A stretch of DNA of 64,000 nt from Bacteroidota bacterium (GCA_017860295.1 JAFNAS010000004.1:1-64000); one strand, 5' to 3'. Positions 20,704-29,292 are shown, numbered from the stretch's first letter. Notes: generated from the sequence alone by a model not told the origin. Numbers and translations: made by a program.

Positions 20704-21453
20704 CTATTGATTGCTTTTTCCTTTAATTTCATTTATCATACTGTCAATTCTTTTAGATAGATTATTTTTAGCAGTAACAGCATCAGTTTCTCTCATATCT
20801 ACTACATAGTTTGTAAGATGTTTTTGCAAATTACTTTGAGTGTACTTTACTTTTTCATTGATTGTTGTCATTTCAAATTGAAGTATAAATATTAGAAAGC
20901 TATGAATGTCTTCCATTATTGTAAAGAAATCACGGCTCATTTTCATAACTTTCCTTCTGTCAAATTGAAGAACAGTTTCGTAGTAAGAATTGAAATTTAC
21001 GCTTATGTGTCCTGAAACATTATTTCTTATTCGACTAATTTCACTTGAATACTTGTATTCTTGTTTGAAATATTTTAGTTCCTCTGTGATAGATTCATAT
21101 TTTGCTTTTATGCTCTCGTCTCGTTGTTTAACGTATTCATTCAAGAATTTGCCGTATTTATTATATGTAATCAAAACCTCATAAATTGTCAGATAGATGC
21201 TTTTTACGAAAAAAATTTCCTCCCAACGATACTTTGGCGATTCTATCTGTTTCATCGCGACAATCAAGTCTAATTCAGAGATTGCAAATAAAGAACTTAT
21301 TTTGAGAAAGTTTTTTATGTCTTCAAGTGATATTGAAGTATAAATAGTTATGCTCCATTGATTATCATCAAGGTGTTTTTTAAGTTCCTCTAGAAATTCA
21401 AATAATGAGACTAACCTTTGATTGGCAACTGTTATGTTTATTTTTTCTTCCAT
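20704..21453 (-). CDS. hypothetical AT-rich protein with a HEPN-like R-x5-H motif
   Basis: A 249-residue soluble protein, almost all helical, with no signal peptide or membrane segment. I do not recognise the family. Residues 141-150 read RIRNNVSGHI, so R143 and H149 make an R-x5-H motif inside a predicted helix. This resembles the RNase motif of HEPN proteins in toxin and defence systems, but one motif is weak evidence. The gene is clearly more AT-rich than its neighbours, is flanked by repeat-bearing spacers, and has no obvious partner. This fits a recent arrival. A perfect 18-bp terminator hairpin lies upstream, isolating it from the next gene. Confidence 0.7.
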   Translation of the reverse strand: MEEKINITVANQRLVSLFEFLEELKKHLDDNQWSITIYTSISLEDIKNFLKISSLFAISELDLIVAMKQIESPKYRWEEIFFVKSIYLTIYEVLITYNKYGKFLNEYVKQRDESIKAKYESITEELKYFKQEYKYSSEISRIRNNVSGHISVNFNSYYETVLQFDRRKVMKMSRDFFTIMEDIHSFLIFILQFEMTTINEKVKYTQSNLQKHLTNYVVDMRETDAVTAKNNLSKRIDSMINEIKGKSNQ

Positions 21454-21546
21454 TTTCTAATCTTAAACTCGGTTATGTATAGTTTGTTGTTGAGTCTTGA
21501 TATGGGCGCACTTTTGAAAGTGAGCTCATGCAAATCCTTTTTATTT

Positions 21547-21590
21547 CAATCCCCACAGGAGACGACTTTTGCCGTCTCCTGTGGGGATTG
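21547..21590. terminator. bidirectional terminator, perfect 18-bp stem
   Basis: CAATCCCCACAGGAGACG (21547-21564) pairs perfectly with 21573-21590 around an 8-base loop. T-rich runs flank it on both strands. It begins one base after the stop of the gene ending at 21592 and terminates that gene. Confidence 0.8.
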
Positions 21591-21591
21591 T

Positions 21592-22332
21592 TTATTTTGC
21601 CGTGGTGTCGGCAGGTTTCTTGTCGGGAGTAGTGGCAAGGGCGTTGTAGCGGGTGCGCAGCTGCTCCATGGTGTTGAAGAGGGTGTTTATCGTATCGTTG
21701 GGGGCGTAGCTCACGGCCTGTTCGATGGCGGTGCAAAAGTCGTTGTAACTCTTGGTGGCGGCCGAGCGGAAACTGCTGGCCGACCCATCGGCTGTCTTGT
21801 TGCCTACCTCGCTGGTTCGGCTCTTGTAGGCGGCGGCAAAGGCTGCGTTCTTCGTTTGCAGGGTGGTCAGTTTGGTGTCGATGCCAATCAGTGCGGCATC
21901 GGCTTGAATTGCTTTGTCGGCGGTGTATTTAGCCATCAGGGTATCGATCGACTTCGTTTCGGTGTTGAGCGCTTCGTGCGTAATGTTCCAGTAGGGATCG
22001 AAAACGATCTTCAACCGTTCGGCAGCTGCTTTCTTGTTCGTGTCACGTCCTTTGGAGAAATAGATAATGTCGCGTTTAATGTCGTCCAGTTCGGTATCGC
22101 GATCGTTATCGAGCGTTTTTACCTCGCTGGTGAGGGCATTTTTCTGTGCCAGTTTCAGCGGTGTGCCCATCGCAATGGTGTCGGCGACAAGATGGGTGTA
22201 GATGGCTTTAGCCATATCGCCGATTGCACTTTGAACGGGTTCTGCCACTTCTACGGTTTCACGAAAGAGGGCATAGACGTCGCTGACGCCCAGATGACTC
22301 AAATGAATGGTCGAAAACTGTTTTGTTTCCAT
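21592..22332 (-). CDS. helical protein of unknown function (possibly DUF6261-like)
   Basis: A 246-residue cytosolic protein rich in Ala, Thr and Lys, with long predicted helices from about 25 to 230 and no signal peptide. It resembles Bacteroidota-specific proteins that I associate with DUF6261, but I hold that assignment loosely. No catalytic motif is visible. It has its own strong terminator. Its upstream region holds the array of seven 41-bp repeats beginning 84 bases before the start codon, which may matter for its expression. No neighbour suggests a pathway. Confidence 0.75.
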   Translation of the reverse strand: METKQFSTIHLSHLGVSDVYALFRETVEVAEPVQSAIGDMAKAIYTHLVADTIAMGTPLKLAQKNALTSEVKTLDNDRDTELDDIKRDIIYFSKGRDTNKKAAAERLKIVFDPYWNITHEALNTETKSIDTLMAKYTADKAIQADAALIGIDTKLTTLQTKNAAFAAAYKSRTSEVGNKTADGSASSFRSAATKSYNDFCTAIEQAVSYAPNDTINTLFNTMEQLRTRYNALATTPDKKPADTTAK

Positions 22333-22415
22333 AGTTCGGTTACTTTAGGGGTTAATAATAAAGATACTTATAGTCGATGACCGTTGATTTTGGTCATGCT
22401 TTATCGTTGTAATCC

Positions 22416-22702
22416 ATTCGCCGGTGGAGAACGGTCCAAACGGACACAAAACAAGGATTCTCCGTCGGAGAATGTTCCGTTTGCCTTTAAAAGAGCCTTT
22501 TTTTGCCGGAGAATGGCTTGTTCGTGTTATAAAATCGTATTCTCCAGTCGCGAATCGACCATTTGTTTGTAAAAATCGATTTCGCTGTCGAAGAATGGTT
22601 CTTTCGTGCCGAAATTAAATATTCTCTGATGGAGGATCTGCTTTTAGAACGTTTTTATGCAATTCTCCATTTGCGAATCCCTGCTTTTTGTCTGTTACTT
22701 AC
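22416..22702. repeat. tandem array of seven degenerate 41-bp repeats
   Basis: Units start at 22416, 22457, 22498, 22539, 22580, 22621 and 22662, exactly 41 bases apart. A weaker eighth unit (22703-22743) is shifted by one base. The conserved left part is a palindrome with consensus ATTCTCCGTCGGAGAAT. The right part shares TTTGTG and an A-rich stretch. 41 is not a multiple of three and no frame stays open, so this is not coding. It lies in the divergent spacer between the 246-residue protein gene and msrAB. Confidence 0.85.
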
Positions 22703-22743
22703 GGTTTGCGTTGTCCGAATTGTTTATCGAAACATTGGTGGAA

Positions 22744-22946
22744 CTACTTAATCAAAAATGTTATTTAATGTCTTTATTTTTTGCAAATATAGTTTTTTTT
22801 GAAGATACCAAATCGGGTTGTTTAAAAATATTTCAACAGGTAATGGGTGACGTTGGTTGACTTTCTTCTCTGCCCCCGATTTTCTTTCATCTTTTCTCTT
22901 GTACCTTTTCCCTCCCCAACTATTTATGTTTTCTTGTAGCTCTTTT
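22744..22946. other. gene-free spacer, pyrimidine-rich on the plus strand
   Basis: This region holds an AT-rich stretch and then, from about 22857, a plus strand dominated by C and T. A minus-strand frame of 94 codons (22748-23032) exists, but its lysine/arginine content simply mirrors the purine-rich strand, and I do not accept it as a gene. Confidence 0.4.
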
Positions 22947-22979
22947 TTTGGATGGGGCAGCTCTATTGTGGTATATTTG
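22947..22979 (+). promoter_or_regulatory. promoter of msrAB
   Basis: TTTG (22947-22950), 21 bases, TATATTTG (22972-22979). The start codon lies 51 bases on. Confidence 0.6.
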
Positions 22980-23030
22980 TATCTCTCTTTTGTGCTCCTG
23001 TTTCCATAACCAATTAAAAACAATGAATGC

Positions 23031-23927
23031 ATGAAAGCTCTCTTATTTTTATTAACATTTATGCTACAATCTTCGATTATGCCGCAAAATAATTTGACCC
23101 CCGAAGAACAATACGTTATTCTTCAGAAGGGAACGGAACACCCGTTTACGGGTAAATTGTTACATGTACAAGCAAAAGGAATCTACGTTTGCAAACAGTG
23201 CGGCGCGCCGCTTTATCGCTCGGAAAGCAAGTTCGATGGACATTGCGGATGGCCGAGTTTCGACGATGAAATTGCCGGAGCCGTGCTCCGCACACCCGAT
23301 CCTGACGGCGTGCGTACCGAAATCAGCTGTGCCAAATGCGGCGGGCACCTGGGGCACGTCTTCCTGAACGAAGGGTTTACGACGAAGAACACCCGCCACT
23401 GTGTCAACTCTATCTCCATGAAGTTTATCCCCGACGAACCGGCGGCCTTTCAGAAGGCGTGGTTTGCTTCCGGCTGTTTCTGGGGAACGGAATATCACTT
23501 CAACAAGGCCAAAGGGGTGATCGAGACGACGGTCGGGTTTATGGGCGGGCACCTCGACAATCCGAGCTACAGGCAGGTGTGCACCGGCGAAACGGGACAT
23601 CTGGAGACAACCGAAGTAGTGTTCGATCCGCAACAAACCAGTTACGAGGAGTTGGTGAAACTTTTCTTCGAGACGCACGACTTCACGCAGCTCGACGGTC
23701 AGGGTCCTGACATCGGATCGCAATATCTCTCGGCCATTTTTTATGCCAACGACGAGCAGAAGGCTATTGCCGAAAAATATATAGGGATACTAACAGAGAA
23801 GGGTTACCATGTAGCAACGACGTTGCGCCCTGCCTCCACCTTTTGGCCGGCTGAAAACTATCATCAGGATTACTACGACCACAAAGGCACAACGCCTTAC
23901 TGCCACGTCTACCGCCGTATTTTTTAA
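23031..23927 (+). CDS. msrAB: exported bifunctional methionine sulfoxide reductase, MsrB-MsrA order
   Basis: A 298-residue fusion that repairs oxidised methionine. The N-terminal domain is MsrB (R-epimer), with zinc cysteines C54/C57 and C100/C103 and the catalytic C124 in TRHCVNS. The C-terminal domain is MsrA (S-epimer), with GCFWG (catalytic C149). The order MsrB then MsrA is the reverse of the common MsrA-MsrB arrangement, but it is known in some bacteria. A hydrophobic N-terminus (MKALLFLLTFMLQSS) suggests export to the periplasm, where it would repair envelope proteins. Electron supply would need a periplasmic thioredoxin-like partner; none is adjacent. Confidence 0.94.
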   Translation: MKALLFLLTFMLQSSIMPQNNLTPEEQYVILQKGTEHPFTGKLLHVQAKGIYVCKQCGAPLYRSESKFDGHCGWPSFDDEIAGAVLRTPDPDGVRTEISCAKCGGHLGHVFLNEGFTTKNTRHCVNSISMKFIPDEPAAFQKAWFASGCFWGTEYHFNKAKGVIETTVGFMGGHLDNPSYRQVCTGETGHLETTEVVFDPQQTSYEELVKLFFETHDFTQLDGQGPDIGSQYLSAIFYANDEQKAIAEKYIGILTEKGYHVATTLRPASTFWPAENYHQDYYDHKGTTPYCHVYRRIF

Positions 23928-23941
23928 GCGATAGCGTGTTG

Positions 23942-24523
23942 CTATCTTGCTGATGCTTTCGGTTTGAGAATGTCGGAGTAGGGGGCTAACCGTACCCCAT
24001 CCAGACATTGGCAGATGCCTTTCACTTTCGATTGCTTCAGTTCGCTGATGGTTTTAATAATCCCCACGGCAGTATCTGTAATATCGACTGCCGTTGAGAG
24101 GGTAGTCAGCGGTTCGAAACTTTTATCTGAGGTAGGGAGCTTCTCTCCCAATATTGCCGATGCCGTCTTTATTGTTTCCAGATATTTTTGTATCAGCTCA
24201 TCGTCGGTTTGACCCAATTCGATGCCATCGCGTTTCAATATCTTGTCTATCTTTTTATACCGGCTGATGCTATTGGCGGCAATCATATCGGCCTCCAGTT
24301 GCGAAATCATCGCGTTGACAAGGGTATAGGCTGTCATATACTTTTGCAGTACCACTGTCGAATCGGAACGGTGTATCGATTCTGCCAGCTTCAATTCACT
24401 TTCGCATTTGATTTGCATCAAATCGGAGATCAGTCCTAAGTGTTGACTCTTAGCTTGTGCTGATATTTGAAAATTAAAAATCAGCATCCAACATCCCAAT
24501 AAAATCAAGGCATTCTTTTTCAT
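23942..24523 (-). CDS. small secreted protein of unknown function
   Basis: A 193-residue protein with a clear signal peptide (MKKNALILLGCWMLIFNFQISAQA). The mature part is mostly helical, with regularly spaced acidic and basic residues, and ends in a short Cys pair (ICQCLDG). I do not recognise a family. It is the last gene of a same-strand cluster behind the metacaspase-like protease, at a gap of 141 bases. It could be a substrate or partner of that cluster, but this is inferred from position only. It converges on msrAB, 14 bases away. Confidence 0.75.
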   Translation of the reverse strand: MKKNALILLGCWMLIFNFQISAQAKSQHLGLISDLMQIKCESELKLAESIHRSDSTVVLQKYMTAYTLVNAMISQLEADMIAANSISRYKKIDKILKRDGIELGQTDDELIQKYLETIKTASAILGEKLPTSDKSFEPLTTLSTAVDITDTAVGIIKTISELKQSKVKGICQCLDGVRLAPYSDILKPKASAR

Positions 24524-24664
24524 AGCTGTGGTTTTAAATGTTACTATAGAACGAATTTGGGTGGAGAGCCTTATGGAATACCTCCGCCTTTCAGGGTGGA
24601 GGACAAGATGTAACGTACAAGACTTGAGCCATGAAAATAACGGATGCTGGTCGCAATCGCAATG

Positions 24665-25468
24665 CTATTTTGCCAAAAACGATTTCGATTTCATGGCGGG
24701 AGATCCTTCCAACTGCGGCACTTGCGCATAACGGTGTTTCTTTAACGCAACGCATACGTTGGTTATAAGGGTCGAAAGCGGTTCGTTAAGCCCGTTCTCC
24801 GATTGTAGCTCTTTCAGTAGGAAGTAGGTTAATGCCCCGTTGTATTTGTTGTCGAAACAGGCATCGGCCGATGTTTGGTTCGATTTGCAGCCGGAGATCA
24901 GCGCCAGATTCAGATCGGAAGCCATCTTTTTAAGACTGCGTAGCTTTATCTCTTTCTGAAAGGCTGTGTGTAACCTCCAGTTTATGTCAGCCGGAGGAAT
25001 AATGGTTTTGATGCTGATAGTAGGTAGAACCATATCACGCCATAAGTCGCCGGAGTGGCACGAGTCGGAGATCCAAACGAAATCGACCCCCTGGGGCAAA
25101 GCGGAAAATATGTCGTTGAACTCTTTGTCGCGAATCAGATGGGCATCCGACCAGTCGAAATCGACGGGACAGATCACTTCGTCCAGACCATCTACTTCGC
25201 CTTGCGGATTGCGCGTGGGTACTTGCGCTCCATGTCCGCTGTAATGAAACAATATACGGTCACCGGTTTTTACTCCGGTAATCAACCAGTGCAGGCGCTC
25301 TATAATAGCATCTTTTGTGGCTCTTTCGTCCACTAACAGGCGGATGTCGTCCATGGCAAACCCACAGTGTGACACTAAAAAATTAGCCATATCCTGCACG
25401 TCGTTTACACAACCATTAAGTGGCTGACCGGGATATTTGTTTATCCCGACAAGTAATGCTCTGTTCAT
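24665..25468 (-). CDS. metacaspase-like cysteine protease (peptidase C14)
   Basis: A 267-residue caspase-fold protein without a signal peptide. The catalytic dyad is visible: H79 in FHYSGHGAQ and C137 in ISDSCHSGD, each behind a hydrophobic beta strand as in metacaspases and orthocaspases. The N-terminus RALLVGINKYPGQPLNGCVNDVQDM is the usual opening of the p20-like domain. Such enzymes usually cleave after Arg or Lys and need calcium. There is no accessory domain. The gene follows a DUF5723-like outer-membrane protein gene by nine bases, so the two are very likely co-transcribed. A cytosolic protease in an envelope operon is unusual. Confidence 0.9.
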   Translation of the reverse strand: MNRALLVGINKYPGQPLNGCVNDVQDMANFLVSHCGFAMDDIRLLVDERATKDAIIERLHWLITGVKTGDRILFHYSGHGAQVPTRNPQGEVDGLDEVICPVDFDWSDAHLIRDKEFNDIFSALPQGVDFVWISDSCHSGDLWRDMVLPTISIKTIIPPADINWRLHTAFQKEIKLRSLKKMASDLNLALISGCKSNQTSADACFDNKYNGALTYFLLKELQSENGLNEPLSTLITNVCVALKKHRYAQVPQLEGSPAMKSKSFLAK

Positions 25469-25477
25469 ATTTGAAGG

Positions 25478-27244
25478 TTATTTGTGAGTAGCTTTTGTGC
25501 GTTGTGTACCGGGTGTAACCTTTTTTACACCGATTGTTTTGGCTGCACCGGTTCGTTTTACGCCGGAGGTACCTTTGTTTGGCGTTTTACCTGTGTATAG
25601 TCTGGTTGTTGCCTTTGCTTTTGCTGGGTATTTCGCCATTCTTTTTTTAGAACTAACAATACTCTTCTGCGCTACCGGTGTTTCTGCAATTATATTCTCG
25701 GCAGGGATTTGTATTGTCATGAGATTGATTCTGGGTTCTATATTTTTGATTACTACCGGAGCCGTAATGATCGGATCGACCGGCATAATAACTGGTGTTT
25801 CAACGATTATGCTTACCGGTTTCACAGTATCAATGTTGTTTGTGTCCTGACGCCGGTACATCTTCTTGGGTTTGTTTTTCTTATTATGCCCGATAGCAAT
25901 GACCAACCCCAATTGCGCATCGGCGTATTTTGTTTTGTAAGGTATTCCGTCGCGTGTGAAGATAGCCGGTGCATAGTCGGTAGCAACAAAGAAGTTGAAG
26001 GGACCTCCAATCAGATTTAGACCAAATCCGAAGGTGCCGCCTTTGCCATTGATAAATCCGTAGCTGAACGAGGTATTGAAACAGTAAAAAGGGCGAAAAT
26101 TGACCGATCCGGTCAGTTCCGAATAGCGATAGGTACCACCTAGCGTATTTTCCCAGAGAGCACCGAGGGTTATTTTGTTCTTTACCAGATTGTATTCGCC
26201 ACCCGCACGTAGTTTGGCTGTAAGCCAGGTGGTATATCCGGCACCGTTTTTGGAATAGGTGAATGCATTTTTGAGTGTATCGCCTATTTGCGTGGCGTAA
26301 TCATTGTCATCGCTGTTAATTTTGAAGTCCATGCCGGTAAATGAAGCTTTATAGGTCATATTGGCTTGCCAGCTGCTCTTTTTCCAGTGGATAAAACCTA
26401 GATCGGTGAGAGATGCAGACAAGGTGAGATTCTTACATAATTTATAAGTAGCTCCCAGATCGGCGCCGGCTCCCCATCCCATAGGTTCTTGCAAGCTATT
26501 GTTTGTTTCAAAATCTTTCACTGTTCCGTCACTGTTTTGCGTAACGTCGTAAGGTGATGTGATGCGAGCATAACCGCTACCGGATAGCACTGCCGACTGC
26601 TTGTTGATATCGAGATCGAGCTTGCTGAACTTGGCATCGGCATGAGCTTCCCCCATCAGTAGTTTGAGTTTCCCCCCTAAAGTCAATCGATTGTTTACCG
26701 GTCGGGCAAAACCCAGCGAAGTTTCGAGGTAAGCCGTTACATCGGTTTGCAACGATTTCAGATTAAAATTATTGGTATTGATGGTATCGGAAGCTCCTTT
26801 TAGCAGTAAGCGCATCAGATCTTTGGGTAGTGCCACCGAACTCTCTATCCGCTGTTTAATGGCAAAGGTGTAAAAATTCTTCCGAACTCTGAATCCGAAT
26901 CCCAGTATTTCCTGTTGATAATTAAAGTTGACATAGGAGGTGGGTTGCAGCATTTTCAAAAAGGCATCTCTATCTGCATTCGGATGAAAAGGGGTAATCA
27001 GCATCCCATCCTGTTTGAAAAAGATATCGGCTGCCGAAACGGCACTGTTGCCCGACCAAATACTGATATTGGATAAAAGAGGCAGATCCAGATAATATGA
27101 TTGGGTAGGAATAAACGCCGGGTTCAGGGAGTTGCGAAAAGGTACGTTTTCCATGAAGTATAGCGTGTTGACTTGCGAAAAGGCTTTGGGTGCAATTGAC
27201 AAGACAAGTGAGAGTAAGATAAGAGTTACTCTGGAGTATTTCAT
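25478..27244 (-). CDS. DUF5723-like outer-membrane beta-barrel protein
   Basis: A 588-residue exported protein. The signal peptide is MKYSRVTLILLSLVLSIAPKAFSQ, and the mature start VNTLYFMENVPFRNSLNPAFIP matches the Bacteroidota DUF5723 pattern. About 400 residues of alternating aromatic and polar strands suggest a beta barrel. The last 140 residues are different: a Pro/Val/Ile-rich stretch and then a very basic Lys/Thr/Gly/Ala tail. This may be an added low-complexity domain. Starts at 27268 (ATG) or 27280 (TTG) are possible, but 27244 gives the best signal peptide. It lies between the lipoprotein gene and the caspase-like gene in one tight cluster. Confidence 0.82.
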   Translation of the reverse strand: MKYSRVTLILLSLVLSIAPKAFSQVNTLYFMENVPFRNSLNPAFIPTQSYYLDLPLLSNISIWSGNSAVSAADIFFKQDGMLITPFHPNADRDAFLKMLQPTSYVNFNYQQEILGFGFRVRKNFYTFAIKQRIESSVALPKDLMRLLLKGASDTINTNNFNLKSLQTDVTAYLETSLGFARPVNNRLTLGGKLKLLMGEAHADAKFSKLDLDINKQSAVLSGSGYARITSPYDVTQNSDGTVKDFETNNSLQEPMGWGAGADLGATYKLCKNLTLSASLTDLGFIHWKKSSWQANMTYKASFTGMDFKINSDDNDYATQIGDTLKNAFTYSKNGAGYTTWLTAKLRAGGEYNLVKNKITLGALWENTLGGTYRYSELTGSVNFRPFYCFNTSFSYGFINGKGGTFGFGLNLIGGPFNFFVATDYAPAIFTRDGIPYKTKYADAQLGLVIAIGHNKKNKPKKMYRRQDTNNIDTVKPVSIIVETPVIMPVDPIITAPVVIKNIEPRINLMTIQIPAENIIAETPVAQKSIVSSKKRMAKYPAKAKATTRLYTGKTPNKGTSGVKRTGAAKTIGVKKVTPGTQRTKATHK

Positions 27245-27276
27245 CGGGCATAAATATATTGTCTTCATGGCTATAA

Positions 27277-28890
27277 TCAATCGTTTAGTTTTGCATTGCC
27301 CTTGACGTAAACACTAAGCTTGGCTTTTATAAAATCAGTAGATTTCAATGTCATAGAAGTTGACGCGTCTTTTCCGGCCAGTGCATAACTAAGCTTGACG
27401 TATTGCGCTTTCTTTATTTCGTCAGCAGTAAATGCCAGGCTGGATAGCTGATCTTTGGTGGTTGTCGTTTGTGTTGCTTGTCCAGTAGTGGCATCCACAT
27501 CAAGAGTGGCATCGACGTTTATAAGTTGTTTTGAGATAAACTGGTAGTTGGCATCCAGCAATGTTACCTCGATTGTCATTTTTGCCGAAGTATAATTATT
27601 GACGGTCAGCCACAGCTTGACATTATCCAGATTGTTTTTATTGGTAAAGTCGGTAAACGAACTCCCTAACGATAAAGTGTCGAGAAATTGTATATTGACG
27701 TTGGGGTTGAAGGCAAAGGGAATATTTACAACAGGTTCAATCTTAAAGGTATTGGAATTCAAGATATACTGCTTGGCGTTGGATGTGCTGGATATTTGAG
27801 CTCCCAACGAGTAGGCAATGGTGTTGATACCCTCCAGGGTAAATAAATTATCGATATTGCCGTTGGCTTTATTAAAAACTAACGAATCGGTGACTGTTTT
27901 GCCCGGTTGGTTGGGTATTGCAGGAAAGGACTGTGTCGTACTTATGCCACCGAAAGCATACTTGGCATTGGAGGGTGTTGCATTGTTGTAACTCTTTATA
28001 TAATTGATGTTCAGTTCAATCGGCAACCCAGCATTCGTAGTGCGCATAATCTTGATGGTTGGATCTTTGAACGGAAGATAACTGGTGTTGCTTATTGCCT
28101 CATTTAGAAAACTCAGATCTACTGTACCGGTCTGAGAAGCCAATGTATAGGCGAATTTGCCATAAACATACTGAAAGCTAATATTGTCAAACGATACATG
28201 AGTAGTTAAAACAGGAGAAGCCGGAATATACACATTTGAAGAAGCTTCTAACATCAACTGTAAGGTGATAATAGAATTATTGGCGCTTACTTTACCCGAG
28301 ATCGGAAGAGAACATACGGAACCAACGGCTATATTATTAGATTTAGAATACCCTGTAGGGTAATTCAAATTTGAACTGATAATTGTCAATTTTAAATTGG
28401 AGTTTGCAAAACTAATGTTGGTGTTCAAAGCAATGTTTAGGGACGCACTATTCAATAAGATGCTATCAAGTTGAGAAACATTAGGAGATATTTTACTCAA
28501 ATCAATCTGCACTTGAATAGGATGGTTTGTACCAAATATATTGTTGAAAGCAGAACTTGATATTGTTCCGGAAGGTAAGGATGTGGTTGCCAGATTAATG
28601 TCTGTATAGACATTTAATGGCGAAATGTTCAGATCAAAACTGTTATTTATGTCCGGTTTGTAGCTTACCGTCAAAATGTCATTGCTATTTGTGGTGATGT
28701 TTTGAAGGTTGAGTTTATCAATAAAGTCCTTGAGCGAGACTGTCGATTGTGCCAATGGAAATACAACAGCTCCATTTACAGACATGGTTCCATCAACATC
28801 CTTTAAATCAATATCGTTGGTACACGACGATAGAAATGTAGTTAAAGCAACAACTATTATCAGAGACCTGAAACCTTTTATGTAGTTCAT
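27277..28890 (-). CDS. beta-rich lipoprotein of unknown function
   Basis: A 537-residue protein with a lipoprotein signal (lipobox LSSC, acylated Cys at about residue 23). The remainder is rich in Asn, Ser and Thr with short beta strands, typical of surface or periplasmic Bacteroidota proteins. I recognise no named domain. It is the first gene of the run lipoprotein, DUF5723-like, caspase-like, secreted protein. The next gene starts 32 bases past its stop. A possible promoter lies at 29082-29089, giving a leader near 185 bases. Confidence 0.75.
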   Translation of the reverse strand: MNYIKGFRSLIIVVALTTFLSSCTNDIDLKDVDGTMSVNGAVVFPLAQSTVSLKDFIDKLNLQNITTNSNDILTVSYKPDINNSFDLNISPLNVYTDINLATTSLPSGTISSSAFNNIFGTNHPIQVQIDLSKISPNVSQLDSILLNSASLNIALNTNISFANSNLKLTIISSNLNYPTGYSKSNNIAVGSVCSLPISGKVSANNSIITLQLMLEASSNVYIPASPVLTTHVSFDNISFQYVYGKFAYTLASQTGTVDLSFLNEAISNTSYLPFKDPTIKIMRTTNAGLPIELNINYIKSYNNATPSNAKYAFGGISTTQSFPAIPNQPGKTVTDSLVFNKANGNIDNLFTLEGINTIAYSLGAQISSTSNAKQYILNSNTFKIEPVVNIPFAFNPNVNIQFLDTLSLGSSFTDFTNKNNLDNVKLWLTVNNYTSAKMTIEVTLLDANYQFISKQLINVDATLDVDATTGQATQTTTTKDQLSSLAFTADEIKKAQYVKLSYALAGKDASTSMTLKSTDFIKAKLSVYVKGNAKLND

Positions 28891-29081
28891 ATTACTATTT
28901 ATTGTATTGGAATGGTTGGAATAGGAGAATATAGGTACGAAACTCTTTTTGTAGGTATTTTAGCATTTCAATCTGTTTGGTAATTATAGGTCACGATACA
29001 AAAATTAAAGCCCAAATAATTACAAAACAATAGCATAATTCTCTCTGTTTGTAAAAATTAAATAGCCGTTAATAACCCACA

Positions 29082-29089
29082 CAAAAATA
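29082..29089 (-). promoter_or_regulatory. possible -7 box of the lipoprotein cluster
   Basis: TATTTTTG on the minus strand. About 50 bases upstream (29133-29145) lies TTCGTCCCTAAAA, the same word found in the direct-repeat array at 36308-36321. Confidence 0.4.
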
Positions 29090-29292
29090 TAAAAAAAACC
29101 TTGATTTCTTGCGTTTTTTTTAAAAAGAGACATTTTAGGGACGAAATCTTTCTATTTACCTTGTCTTTACGAATTTCAGGATATAATTGTATTGTGTATC
29201 TTAGCTTTGAGTGAATATTAGTAATGCGCAATGGTGAGAAAAATGAGGTGTTTTGATACAATAATTAGAATAAACTTTGGCCCTTGGCCTTT

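Noticed and set aside
22416-22702. CRISPR array
   Set aside because: Units are degenerate along their full length and directly adjacent, with no constant repeat plus unique spacer pattern and no cas genes in the window.
22384-22751. Short plus-strand frames across the 41-bp array
   Set aside because: The 41-base period shifts the frame in each unit, so no repeat peptide exists; the sequence behaves as non-coding.
22748-23032. Minus-strand frame of 94 codons between the 41-bp array and msrAB
   Set aside because: Its Lys/Arg-rich content reflects the purine-rich strand, and it overlaps the msrAB promoter; no homology recognised.
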